A DNA stretch of 64,000 nucleotides, taken from positions 744,001 through 808,000 of the forward strand of contig JBFONV010000001.1 of assembly GCA_040779335.1 (NCBI GenBank). Direction: 5' to 3'. This document shows positions 1-8,600 of this stretch, in pieces. Position 1 is the first letter of the stretch. Each line of letters opens with the position of its first letter. A program made the position numbers and the translations under genes. Below the pieces are notes generated by a model. It was not told the origin of the DNA. It did not search any database and saw nothing but the letters and a program-made list of their open reading frames with translations. This stretch comes from JBFONV01 sp040779335 (lineage in GTDB: Bacteria; Pseudomonadota; Gammaproteobacteria; Enterobacterales; Alteromonadaceae).

Positions 1-237
1 TCAATGAGTGCTGCGTAGATTATATGATGACTGGAGCAAGCAAGGAAGTACCTAGCCTTAATTGATTTTTTTACTGTGCTCAATGGCCAAAGTTAAGGTG
101 TTTTTGTATTGCTCATTTGGCCGTTAACGGTGTAGATTAGTGTCGTTATTTAATCAACTTGATATAAGTGACTTTTAGCGTTTTAATCGTATAATTTTGC
201 CGATTGATAATAGGGCAAATGAACAAGGAGTTTAATT

Positions 238-1197
238 TTGGCCGCATCGAGTTTATTAGCATTAATTGATGATATTGCTACCGTGTTAGACGATGTCGCA
301 ATATTGTCAAAAGTAGCGGCGAAAAAAACCGCAGGGGTGCTAGGAGATGATTTAGCATTAAATGCCGAGCAGGTTTCAGGGGTAAAAGCCAGTCGCGAAA
401 TCCCCGTTGTTTGGGCGGTCGCTAAAGGTTCTTTTATCAACAAGCTGATATTGGTCCCCGCGGCATTAGCGATAAGTGCCTTTGCACCGCCTTTAATTAC
501 TGTGTTGTTAGTAATTGGTGGCTTGTTTTTGTGTTATGAAGGTGTTGAAAAAATTGCCGAAAAACTGTTGCACAGTAAAAAAGAAATGGATAATGAGCAT
601 CAGCAGCAATTTAACGCTTTAGTTGATGAAAATGTCGATTTTGTCGTGTTAGAAAAACAGAAAATAAAAGGCGCGATCAGAACTGATTTTGTCTTGTCTG
701 CTGAAATTGTGGTTATTGCTTTAGGGACAGTAAAAGATGCTGCGTTTGAAACACAAGTGTTAGTTATATCGGGGTTAGCGATGCTAATTACCGTTGGTGT
801 ATATGGCCTAGTCGCGGCGATCGTCAAGCTTGATGATTTAGGTTTATATTTACTCAGAAAGTCAGTGTCGGGATCTTTTAATGCATTACAGCGTGCATTA
901 GGTAGAGGGTTACTTATTTTTGCACCACAAATGATGAAGCTACTCTCCGTGGTCGGCACTATAGCGATGTTTCTCGTTGGCGGAGGGATATTAGTTCATA
1001 ATTTTCATTGGCTACATCAACAAATAACGCAGGTATCACAGTGGTTTAACGCGCTAACAGGGCCGATGTCAGCAAATATTGTCTCTATGGCGATGGAGGG
1101 GATGATCGGTGTTATTGCAGGGGCAATCGTTTTAACCGCGATCAGTATGATCACTAAGCTAAAAAATAAAAAACGTAAGCCAGTTAGCTCAAAATAA
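238..1197 (+). CDS. DUF808 (YedI-type) inner membrane protein
   Basis: This 319-residue protein matches the DUF808/YedI family along its whole length. The N-terminus (ASSLLALIDDIATVLDD), the segment KKTAGVLGDDLALNAEQVSG and the internal KGAIRTDFVLSAEIV are family landmarks I recognise. Several hydrophobic stretches, near residues 70-100, 150-210, 235-255 and 280-305, indicate a multi-pass inner membrane protein. The family's function is not established. The start is a TTG at 238; it is preferred because AAGGAG (225-230) lies 7 bases upstream and the N-terminus then aligns with the family. The gene stands alone. Family membership is secure. Confidence 0.93.
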   Translation: MAASSLLALIDDIATVLDDVAILSKVAAKKTAGVLGDDLALNAEQVSGVKASREIPVVWAVAKGSFINKLILVPAALAISAFAPPLITVLLVIGGLFLCYEGVEKIAEKLLHSKKEMDNEHQQQFNALVDENVDFVVLEKQKIKGAIRTDFVLSAEIVVIALGTVKDAAFETQVLVISGLAMLITVGVYGLVAAIVKLDDLGLYLLRKSVSGSFNALQRALGRGLLIFAPQMMKLLSVVGTIAMFLVGGGILVHNFHWLHQQITQVSQWFNALTGPMSANIVSMAMEGMIGVIAGAIVLTAISMITKLKNKKRKPVSSK

Positions 1198-1295
1198 TAA
1201 CGGCGACGCTCTGCATCAGCAGAACGTTCGCGCGATATTAAATGCTTTTATAGAAGAATGCTCAATAACGACGTGGCTTTTCGACAATAAGTCGA

Positions 1296-1589
1296 TTAAG
1301 CAACAGACGTGATTGGAGAATTATTCACCACAACAGCCATACCTTCATTGGCTGCTTTGTCAAAAGCTTGTTTTAATATTTGATGTTCTAAACCGCTGTC
1401 GCTAGCGATGAGCTCGGTTTCGGTGACTAATATATCGTCCCAACCAAGGTCATTTAGATAACTTTCTATAGTATCTAATATACCTTCAAAGTTTTCGTCA
1501 TTTGAAAACATGGTGAAAGAGTGCAAATCACCTTTAGCATATTGACCATCTTCACCACAGTATTGGGCAGTTCCACTAATTACAAGCAT
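1296..1589 (-). CDS. small acidic hypothetical protein
   Basis: This 97-residue protein belongs to no family I recognise. It is acidic, has no signal peptide or membrane segment, and looks like a small soluble cytoplasmic protein with a central helix-rich region (GILDTIESYLNDLGWDD). An AGGA with six bases of spacing precedes the ATG at 1589, which supports a real gene. It lies between the DUF808 gene and the DUF885 lipoprotein gene with separate spacing, so its context is uninformative. No function is proposed. Confidence 0.65.
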   Translation of the reverse strand: MLVISGTAQYCGEDGQYAKGDLHSFTMFSNDENFEGILDTIESYLNDLGWDDILVTETELIASDSGLEHQILKQAFDKAANEGMAVVVNNSPITSVA

Positions 1590-1832
1590 GATAAATCCTA
1601 TAGTTACTCAGTGTTATTCATATTACTTACATCTGTATTCTTTTCAAGTCGCGTCAAAATTTTGTTCAACTTGAAAGATACATGTGTAAAGCATATATCG
1701 TTCCAATATTAAAATCCTTTATCCTTTTCCATTCTCGCGGAGGGGGAAACAACATCATCAACTTGGGATAATACACATTCGGTGAAACTAATTTTTTTTC
1801 AGTGGTGAGGGTATAAAAACGGTGTGTATATG

Positions 1833-1870
1833 TCGGAAAATCGACCGCTAGTGAGCGATCGATTTTCCGA
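1833..1870. repeat. 38-base near-perfect palindrome (long hairpin)
   Basis: The arms TCGGAAAATCGA and TCGATTTTCCGA are perfect complements. They enclose a second small stem, CGCT-AGTG-AGCG, with one unpaired base on each side. The hairpin starts 27 bases beyond the stop of the DUF885 gene, so it may end or protect that transcript. It lacks a clean T-run on the minus strand, so a classical intrinsic terminator is not certain. The rest of the 307-base gap 1590-1896 shows only AT-rich sequence. Confidence 0.6.
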
Positions 1871-1896
1871 ATATTGTGTTATGAGCAGTGGAGGGT

Positions 1897-3783
1897 TTAT
1901 TGGTAACTTGCAATCCAATCATTGATCTTTTGCTCTAACACCGTCATAGGTACAGCGCCGCCTAGTAGAACGATATCGTGAAATGTCGCCAGATCGAATT
2001 TATCGGCTAATGCGGTTTTTGCGTGGTCACGTAAAGACAATATTTTAAGCATGCCTAATTTATACCCTAAGGCTTGTCCTGGCCACGCCATATAGCGTTC
2101 TATTTCAGAAACCACATCCGACTCGGCAGAACCCGTGGTTTTTGCCATATAAGCAATGGCTTGCTCTCGGGTCCAGCGTTTATGATGCATACCAGTGTCA
2201 ACCACTAATCGCACCGCCCTAAATAGCTCAGCTTGTAATCGACCTAAATTGCCAAAAGGGTCGTTTTCATATAAGCCTAATTCAGCAGCTACTTGTTCAG
2301 AATAAAGCGCCCAGCCTTCAACATAAGCATTATATGGCGCGATGCGACGTAAAAAAGGTAAACTTTCTTGTTCCATATTTAAGGCAACTTGCCAATGATG
2401 CCCAGGATTGGCTTCATGATAAGTCAGCGTTTTTAAACCAAATTTAGGATTGGCCTTCATGTCGCGTAAATTAATCCAATAGATCCCTGGCTTGCTACCA
2501 TCCACTGATGGCGGAGTGTATTCACCTCCTGGTGCGCCGTCTTGTATTTCAACTGGAAATGAACGTACTTCAACCTGGTATTCGGGTTTAGTTTTAAATA
2601 ACGGTGACATTTTTTCGGTAATTTCGGCGATATAACCGTTTAAGTCTTGTAATAATTGAGCGCGTCCCGCAGCCGAGTCCGGATACAGAAAACGTGCTTC
2701 ACTGTTAAGTGAAACCATACGTTCGCCAACAGAGCCTTGTGTATATCCCTGAGCAATAAGTATTTGGTCCATTTGCTCACTAATACGTTTTACTTCGTCA
2801 AGACCGATAGTGTGGATTTCATCGGCACTTAAGGTGCTGTCGCCCAATTGTAAAATCGCATCTTGGTAATAACTGCTGCCATTAGGTTGTGCCCAAATGC
2901 CAGATTCTTCGCGAGCTTTAGCTAATAACGTTTTAGTTTTAGCGGTAACAGAACGGTAGGCGGGGTAGACAACGTTGACTAAGTTTTGTGTTGCCAAAGC
3001 GGTAAGTGCTGTTTTCCTTTCATCGGAAATCGTCGGAATTTTTGTGAGTTTATCAACGAAGGAAACAATCAGTGGATGCTCTGTTGCACTAGAGCTAATA
3101 AAACCTTCTAAGTAATGAATTGCGCCATTTAATGTCACTTTAGGTGGGATCCAGTTTTGCTCGGCATCTGCTGCCTGCTTTGCTTCGATACTGGCGACGA
3201 GCTGATCAAATTTTCCTAACCGAGCGATATAATCTAATGCGTCTTTCTCGTCATTGATTTTTTGATCGCTTTGCATATAGCGTGGAATACTGATTAACGG
3301 ACCATTAATTTGATTGACGATAAAAGGTGAAAGCCCCATCCAAGTGTCAATATAACCTATTGGAAAATCAGCATGTCCGGCAAAGTAACGTGTTAAATTT
3401 GCCATAACCTTTTGATTATCTATGTCGGCTTGCAGCGTGGATGCTAGCGGAAACTTAGTTGTTTTTTCCGATAAGGCGAGCAAATCGGCACGCAATTTGG
3501 CTTCATTAGCGGGCGAAAAGTCTTCCATTTTATCGGCATAATATTGTCCGACGCTTTGCTCAGATAGACCAAAAAGCGTTGCGGATAGCGCCCTGTTTTG
3601 AAAGAGTATTTGCGTAGCTTGCTGATAAAGCTGAGTTAACGACTGTGCTTTTACGCTTGCTTGAGAAGATGATTTGTTATCCTCACTTTTAGTTGCTGTC
3701 GTCTCTTTGGGCACTGAATTGCTATCGCATGCCGAGATAAGTAATAGGCTTGCAAGCGCACTGGATAATAGTTGCTTTTTCAT
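1897..3783 (-). CDS. DUF885 family lipoprotein, putative metallopeptidase
   Basis: This 628-residue protein has a lipoprotein signal: a hydrophobic segment, then the lipobox ISAC with Cys19, followed by DSNS and a Ser/Thr/Lys-rich linker to about residue 45. The rest is the DUF885 domain, with the family's metal-site motif HEANPGHHWQ near residue 455 and the downstream EGWALYSEQ. DUF885 proteins are predicted zinc peptidases; substrates are mostly unknown. Asp at +2 after the lipobox Cys would favour retention in the inner membrane by the E. coli rule, facing the periplasm; whether this organism follows that rule is an assumption. It is monocistronic, and a long palindrome follows its stop. 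Family assignment is firm; activity is inferred. Confidence 0.9.
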   Translation of the reverse strand: MKKQLLSSALASLLLISACDSNSVPKETTATKSEDNKSSSQASVKAQSLTQLYQQATQILFQNRALSATLFGLSEQSVGQYYADKMEDFSPANEAKLRADLLALSEKTTKFPLASTLQADIDNQKVMANLTRYFAGHADFPIGYIDTWMGLSPFIVNQINGPLISIPRYMQSDQKINDEKDALDYIARLGKFDQLVASIEAKQAADAEQNWIPPKVTLNGAIHYLEGFISSSATEHPLIVSFVDKLTKIPTISDERKTALTALATQNLVNVVYPAYRSVTAKTKTLLAKAREESGIWAQPNGSSYYQDAILQLGDSTLSADEIHTIGLDEVKRISEQMDQILIAQGYTQGSVGERMVSLNSEARFLYPDSAAGRAQLLQDLNGYIAEITEKMSPLFKTKPEYQVEVRSFPVEIQDGAPGGEYTPPSVDGSKPGIYWINLRDMKANPKFGLKTLTYHEANPGHHWQVALNMEQESLPFLRRIAPYNAYVEGWALYSEQVAAELGLYENDPFGNLGRLQAELFRAVRLVVDTGMHHKRWTREQAIAYMAKTTGSAESDVVSEIERYMAWPGQALGYKLGMLKILSLRDHAKTALADKFDLATFHDIVLLGGAVPMTVLEQKINDWIASYQ

Positions 3784-3885
3784 ATGTTAGTTATTTCCTA
3801 ATTATAATTATTTAGCTCATCTATGCTACTTGGGAAAAATCCATCAATGATGCTTTGACAGGAGTAAATTATAAGGCCTCTAGAT

Positions 3886-3897
3886 ATTGTATACAAT
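3886..3897. promoter_or_regulatory. candidate operator, perfect 12-base palindrome
   Basis: ATTGTATACAAT is a perfect palindrome in the 239-base gap between the divergent DUF885 lipoprotein and alpha/beta-hydrolase genes. The core TTGTATACAA recurs upstream of the MarR-type gene at 55606-55615. GntR- and MarR-type regulators often bind such sequences. The cognate protein is unknown, and promoter overlap is inferred from position only. Confidence 0.35.
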
Positions 3898-4022
3898 TTA
3901 TTCTTGGATAATATTGACATGAAATATCAGGGAGTTATGTCGATGTTGAAAGTTTAAGGTTAAATCCGTATGCTAGCTTTAGTGGTCAGACCTTTTCTGC
4001 ATAGGGTGTTAGGTTTAAGAGA

Positions 4023-4940
4023 ATGAAGCAAGAATCTTTATATATTCAAGATGGTGAACATCAGTTACATCTGCGGCATATTTACCAAAATCTTGGTGGC
4101 ACGCCCGTGTTAATGATACATGGAGCGGTGGAAAATGGTCGAATATTTTATACAGAGAAAGGCAAGGGGCTGGCCTGTTATTTAGCTGAGCAAGGCTTTG
4201 ATGTCTATGTCGCCGATTTGCGAGGACGGGGTAAAAGTAGGCCAGCAATACAGGCAGATGCCAGCTATGGGCAATACGAAGCCATTACTCGTGATATTCC
4301 ACTGTTTATCGATTTTATTGCGGATAAAACTCAGCAAAAAATACACTTGATTTCTCATTCCTGGGGCGGAGTATTAATTGCCAGTACTTTGTCTCGCTTT
4401 CCGCATTACCTTGAAAAAGTCTATAGCAATGTCTGCTTTGGCACTAAACGCTCGGTTAAGATTAATAATTTAGCCAAATTTATTAAAGTGAAGTTGTTTT
4501 GGAATACGTTTGCAGTGCGTCTGACCCAACGTAAAGGGTTTTTAAATGCAAAAAAATATAAATTAGGCTCAGATAACGAAACCATTCAGTCGGTTAGTCA
4601 CAGCGTTGCTTGGGTGAAAAAAGGTCATTGGATTGATCCCCAAGATGATTATGATTATTTTGCTAGTGCGCAGCTGATTAAATGGCCACCGACATGGCAC
4701 TTAACTGGGGTTAAGGACAATGTTTTAGGTCAGGCTGGTGATGTGCTAAATTTTATTGAAGAAACCGCAAATGATCAGGCAAAATTTACGTTACTGGCGA
4801 TCAAAAATGGCAATTTAGTTGATTATGACCACATCGATATTTTGACGCATCCTAAAGCAGTAATCGATCACTTTCCTGAAATAGCATGCTGGTTGAAGGA
4901 AGTACAAAAAAAGTTACTTAATTCACGGCTTGAACGGTGA
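4023..4940 (+). CDS. alpha/beta-hydrolase fold protein
   Basis: This 305-residue cytoplasmic protein has an alpha/beta-hydrolase fold. An HG oxyanion motif (VLMIHGAVENG) lies near residue 32. The nucleophile elbow is SHSWGG with Ser113, where Ser replaces the first Gly of the usual GxSxG. A late His in DYDHIDILTHP near residue 276 could complete the triad. It resembles lysophospholipase or esterase-like hydrolases, but the substrate cannot be read from the sequence. The ATG at 4023 has only a weak GA-rich upstream element. Its 3' end overlaps the convergent gene at 4918 by about 23 bases. Confidence 0.82.
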   Translation: MKQESLYIQDGEHQLHLRHIYQNLGGTPVLMIHGAVENGRIFYTEKGKGLACYLAEQGFDVYVADLRGRGKSRPAIQADASYGQYEAITRDIPLFIDFIADKTQQKIHLISHSWGGVLIASTLSRFPHYLEKVYSNVCFGTKRSVKINNLAKFIKVKLFWNTFAVRLTQRKGFLNAKKYKLGSDNETIQSVSHSVAWVKKGHWIDPQDDYDYFASAQLIKWPPTWHLTGVKDNVLGQAGDVLNFIEETANDQAKFTLLAIKNGNLVDYDHIDILTHPKAVIDHFPEIACWLKEVQKKLLNSRLER

Positions 4941-5406
4941 TTGTTTCGGGTGCGCAGATAAACTCATTAAGAACACCATCTTCGTTCTTGTAACGGAGTC
5001 GTTGATAAATTAGGTCAATATTATAACTGCCCGACGTTAATGAATAAGCCTTGCTTAAATCAAGCTGTATTTCATGTTTAGTATGTGCAGGAATAAGCAA
5101 AAAGTCACTTGGTTCGGGTGATAAGCGTTTTACCATAATGCCTTGGTAATTGATTAAGCTACCAGCCTCATCGGTTATTTTAAACAAGTTAGATAAAAAA
5201 CCTTCAAAAGGGGTATACCAAGATAATAACTGAATATTTTCATTAAGTGGGTTGTGAATGGCAAAATTAAGCAATATACCAGCAGATAATGACTGTGGAC
5301 TGGAAATAGTCATAGAGCAGCTTACGGGTTGCTTGTTGGGGGATGCTTGAATGTCTGAGATATTTATTAGCATACCAATAATTATCATCCATGTAATGTT
5401 GCGCAT
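4918..5406 (-). CDS. secreted stand-alone relative of the M35 protease N-terminal domain
   Basis: The protein is about 162 residues with a signal peptide ending near DIQASPNK. From residue 30 on it resembles the N-terminal domain of the M35 protease encoded just upstream: LSWYTPFEG aligns with LGWYTDLEE, KRLSPEPSDF with KRPAPSDKDF, and SGSYNIDL with TGNYEISY, in the same order and spacing. The catalytic domain is absent. In deuterolysin-type proteases this N-terminal region is a propeptide, so an inhibitor, chaperone or decoy role is possible but is my inference. The start is ATG 5406, giving a compact signal peptide; GTG 5418 is in frame. Neither has a good ribosome-binding site. Confidence 0.75.
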   Translation of the reverse strand: MRNITWMIIIGMLINISDIQASPNKQPVSCSMTISSPQSLSAGILLNFAIHNPLNENIQLLSWYTPFEGFLSNLFKITDEAGSLINYQGIMVKRLSPEPSDFLLIPAHTKHEIQLDLSKAYSLTSGSYNIDLIYQRLRYKNEDGVLNEFICAPETITVQAVN

Positions 5407-5425
5407 TGTTAATGTCACTATCTAT

Positions 5426-5461
5426 TAAGGTTAGATAAGCAATGTAGCTTATCTAACCTTA
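5426..5461. terminator. perfect 15-bp hairpin between the M35 gene and its partner
   Basis: TAAGGTTAGATAAGC and its exact complement enclose the loop AATGTA. A T-run follows on the plus strand (TTATTTTTTC). The flanking genes both read on the minus strand, where the run after the stem is poor. The element could be a partial terminator or an mRNA 3'-end stabiliser after the protease gene, or a plus-strand terminator for the hydrolase. It sits 20 bases from the downstream start, so it could also shield that gene's translation. Confidence 0.7.
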
Positions 5462-5490
5462 TTTTTTCAACAGATCTTCTTTAATTAACC

Positions 5491-6561
5491 TTAGTTAAGG
5501 TTAGGCGTATTTTCGGCAAAATATTCATGGCTGTCGGCATTGTTCAATGCTTGATCAGGATTAGAAGTCGCAAGACTTTTTGCACCTGATTGTCCGTAAA
5601 CAACATCATCAGTACCTGCAACGGCATTAAAGTGGCTTAATTCATGGATAATAGTGCCAGCTCGTGAGTCAGTACCTAGCTCGTTAGCATTCCAAAAAGC
5701 GCTACACAAATAAACTTTATAAGGTTGAGTTGGATAAACATAGGCAAAGTAAGATTTTTTACAGCTACAATCGAACGCAACTGGTTGATTGTCAATGGCA
5801 TCATTAATTGCATCGAAGTGAGCTACAGCGGTGTTATAACGAGCAGAGGTTGCTGCACCAAACCAGGTTTCATAACGCGCAGAAGTATTGTTAGCTGAAT
5901 GCGAATTTAAATATGCAACTGAGTCATTAGCAATTTGATCTGCCGCCGCTAACGCGCTAACGATGTCAGTTTTTTGAGCATTACTACAACGGCCAGTAAA
6001 ACACGTTCCACCGATACAATCAGTTGAACCGCCACCGCCAGGCTTACCTTTGTTAGCAGAACCTTTGGCTTCAATACCTTCTAACCAAATGATCGCAGGT
6101 ACTGATGTTAAACGCTCAACTCCAGTTCTTTGGGCTTTATTTTGTTGGCCTTTATTACTGTATAAATGAAAAGAGCTAACGTCGTAACTGATTTCGTAAT
6201 TGCCGGTAACGCTCATATCGTATAAAGACGTTAATTCAAAGGTTTTGCTAATTGATTGGCCAGATTTTAGTTTTATAAAATCTTTATCGCTAGGGGCTGG
6301 GCGTTTGTAATGTGGACCGAAGAACTCCACTTCTACTCCGTCTCGCTCAACTTTAAAAATATGCTCTTCTTCTAGGTCAGTGTACCAGCCGAGGATTTTT
6401 TGTTGACCGTTGCCGTTATTGGTTATTGTTAGCGTTGCATTAACGTTGCCGTTGTCTGCATTGGTAACACTAACTTCTACATCTAGTGGCGCTTTTGCTG
6501 CATTTGCTTGTATGGCTATTGCTGCAGTAAAAATTACCGCAAGTTTAGAGAAATACTTCAT
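5491..6561 (-). CDS. secreted M35 (aspzincin / deuterolysin-type) metalloprotease
   Basis: This is an exported zinc endopeptidase of family M35. From the start at 6561 it has 356 residues: a signal peptide ending at QANA, a beta-rich N-terminal domain (about 22-130, propeptide-like), a Gly-rich linker (GKPGGGGS, about 165), and a Cys-containing catalytic domain. The domain carries HELSH near residue 305 followed by GTDDVVYG, the aspzincin signature in which Asp is the third zinc ligand. ATG 6561 is chosen because GAAGGA lies 8 bases upstream and the signal peptide then begins MKYFSK; an in-frame start further upstream adds 26 poorly fitting residues. The downstream gene copies the N-terminal domain. 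Confidence 0.9.
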   Translation of the reverse strand: MKYFSKLAVIFTAAIAIQANAAKAPLDVEVSVTNADNGNVNATLTITNNGNGQQKILGWYTDLEEEHIFKVERDGVEVEFFGPHYKRPAPSDKDFIKLKSGQSISKTFELTSLYDMSVTGNYEISYDVSSFHLYSNKGQQNKAQRTGVERLTSVPAIIWLEGIEAKGSANKGKPGGGGSTDCIGGTCFTGRCSNAQKTDIVSALAAADQIANDSVAYLNSHSANNTSARYETWFGAATSARYNTAVAHFDAINDAIDNQPVAFDCSCKKSYFAYVYPTQPYKVYLCSAFWNANELGTDSRAGTIIHELSHFNAVAGTDDVVYGQSGAKSLATSNPDQALNNADSHEYFAENTPNLN

Positions 6562-6869
6562 TGACATGATCCTTCTATATCTTAGTGTTATTAAAACCCT
6601 AAGGGAGTTTATTGTTGTTATATATGTATGTTGTATCAACGTATTAATAATGTTTAGTATTTAGTCAACCTGATAGTAATAAAGCGCCAATTTTTAGAAC
6701 AAAAGCGACATTTATCAATAATTTCAGCCACAATAATGAATGATTTTTGCTGGTAATTACTAGGCTAACGATTATTTATATCAGTTGATTAACGGTAATT
6801 ATTTATTTAACTCATCCGAATAGCCGATATAATCAATTGATACTTTGCATAACAATAGTTGGATCTTCC

Positions 6870-7271
6870 ATGCGTTTTCTTTCTCGTCGATTAGTGTTAC
6901 CCAGTGATTTAAATTATTCTAATTCCTTGTTCGGAGGACGGGCACTTGAATGGATTGATGAAGAAGCGGCGATTTATGTGATCTGTCAGCTGGAAACGAA
7001 TTGTTTAGTGACCAAACATATTGGCGCGATCAGTTTTGAAGCGCCAGCAAGGCAAGGGGATGTGGTTGAATTTGGACTGGAAACGAAAAAAGTAGGCGCT
7101 ACTTCGATTACGGTGACCTGTTTGTTACGCAATAAAGCGACAAAGAAAACTATTTGCTTGGCGGATGATATCGTTTTTGTGCAAGTCGATCCTGAGTCAG
7201 GAAGACCTATTCCTCATGGAAAAACCATGGCAATGCTAGAGCAACAATTGCAAGACGATATAAACCTTTAA
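6870..7271 (+). CDS. acyl-CoA thioesterase, hotdog fold (YciA/BACH type)
   Basis: This 133-residue protein is a single hotdog domain. The N-terminal LVLPSDLNYSNSLFGGRALEWIDE matches the acyl-CoA thioesterase signature in which the Asn/Asp region and the GG-helix form the active site; DVVEFG and the late HGK also fit. These enzymes hydrolyse acyl-CoA to free acid and CoA in the cytoplasm, probably as hexamers. The ATG at 6870 is preferred over an in-frame TTG at 6837, because the family begins near MRFLSRRLV and GGA lies just upstream. It is a single-gene unit. Confidence 0.88.
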   Translation: MRFLSRRLVLPSDLNYSNSLFGGRALEWIDEEAAIYVICQLETNCLVTKHIGAISFEAPARQGDVVEFGLETKKVGATSITVTCLLRNKATKKTICLADDIVFVQVDPESGRPIPHGKTMAMLEQQLQDDINL

Positions 7272-7374
7272 AATTAGGAGGGTGATATCGTTATGGCATA
7301 GTGACGCGTGGTCGCCATGAGTAAGTGTATTCACAATGCCATAACCTAATTGTTATAATAATAACCCTGAGCAA

Positions 7375-7648
7375 CTAAAAGTAATACTCTAAACTTAAAT
7401 GTAGATAATCGTCCTGACGTATACTATATAAGCTCTTCGCGAGTATTACTGGCTAAAAACCATGCGTCGACGCGCCACTTCCAGTTGTCATTAATTCGAC
7501 TCGACGCTTCGGGAAAGGCACTATGAGTATCGTTATTATCAAGGTTTTGCACGTAACCCACCAATACTTCTGTGCCGTTAACATCATTTAAGGCTAATCG
7601 AGTGCCAAGCATCAGAGCATTGTTGTATATGCCTTTAGTTGCGGTATT
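7375..7648 (-). pseudogene. decayed C-terminal fragment of an outer-membrane beta-barrel protein
   Basis: In one frame the minus strand reads NALMLGTRLALNDVNGTE and, further on, WKWRVDAWF and NTREE, which resemble the last strands of a porin-like outer-membrane protein. The frame stops at 7424. Shifting by one base near 7434 restores LYSIRQDDYLHLSLEYYF and then a stop at 7375; the terminal Phe is the usual barrel end signal. Upstream an in-frame TGA at 7649-7651 and the GST gene truncate the fragment. It therefore looks like a 5'-deleted, frameshifted remnant. Family recognition is by memory of similar tails, not a search. Confidence 0.6.
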
Positions 7649-7686
7649 TCATAAGTTCAATAGAAATTAATTTAAGGAATGAAAAA

Positions 7687-8349
7687 ATGAATGAGCAAAA
7701 AAGTAGCCAAAATGTCCATATTTATGGGCCAAGTTTTTCCAATTTCGTGCGCAGTGTCATGTTGATATGCGAAGAAAGAAATATAGGTTACACCACGGGT
7801 TTTGAATTAAATGGTAATAAAATCGCGTTTCAAGGTGACGAGCATTTAGCGTTACACCCATATGGCAAGCTACCTTTGCTATTTCATGGTGATTTTGTTT
7901 TAGGTGAGACAAGTTCAATTTGCCGTTATTTGGAAAAGCATTTCCCTCAAGATAACGATGCTAAATTGACGATTCAACAACAAGCAAAGAGTGATGAATT
8001 TTGCGCTATTACTTCAATATACCTAGATAAAGCCATTGTACGGGATTACTTGCTTGAATTTGTTTTTCCTAAAGGTGAAGGAGGAGAAATCAGACTTGAT
8101 GTTGCCAAAAATGCTCAGCAAGAGGTACATAAAGCACTCGCTGTGATTGAAAATGAACTGGCAAATGCAGACTTGTTAAACAAAAAGTATTTGTCGATTA
8201 CTGATGCTTTAGTGGCACCAATGCTCCATTATTTATCAACCTTACCGACAGGGTTTAACTTACTTTTTGAATATCCAGCATGTACAGAATATTTAAATAC
8301 GCTAATGAAGCGAGAGTCCTGTAAAAAAGTATTGACTGTTAAAGGTTAA
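7687..8349 (+). CDS. glutathione S-transferase family protein
   Basis: This 220-residue protein has the two-domain GST layout. The thioredoxin-like N-terminal domain (about 10-85) holds GKLPLLFHGDFVLGETSSICRYLE, in which the cis-Pro of KLPLL and the ETSSI glutathione-binding turn are clear. The C-terminal domain is helical (about 95-215). The first strand (YGPSFSNFVRSVMLICEE) has Ser rather than Tyr or Cys in the active-site region. The substrate is unknown; detoxification or thiol chemistry is the family role. ATG 7687 is supported by AAGGA at 7674-7678. The gene abuts the outer-membrane-protein remnant. Confidence 0.88.
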   Translation: MNEQKSSQNVHIYGPSFSNFVRSVMLICEERNIGYTTGFELNGNKIAFQGDEHLALHPYGKLPLLFHGDFVLGETSSICRYLEKHFPQDNDAKLTIQQQAKSDEFCAITSIYLDKAIVRDYLLEFVFPKGEGGEIRLDVAKNAQQEVHKALAVIENELANADLLNKKYLSITDALVAPMLHYLSTLPTGFNLLFEYPACTEYLNTLMKRESCKKVLTVKG

Positions 8350-8379
8350 GTAAAATTTGTTAATTTAAACTACAACAGA

Positions 8380-8406
8380 AATAGCCGCCGAAAAATTGCG
8401 GCTATT
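8380..8406 (+). terminator. hairpin after the GST gene
   Basis: AATAGCCGC pairs with GCGGCTATT around a nine-base loop, 31 bases after the GST stop codon. The following sequence is T-poor, so termination efficiency is uncertain. Confidence 0.5.
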
Positions 8407-8600
8407 CATCAAAATATTAAATTATTGTTAATACGTCACTAATTTCCAGCCTACCTCTTGATTAGAAGCAAGGATCAAGTATCAATTAATGAAAACGTGA
8501 CGATTTCTGCCATACTAATTTGTATACTTCTAAGGCAATTACACTTTATAGTAGTGCCAATAGTAAAATTATACATGTCATATTTTATGAAGGAGTTTGT

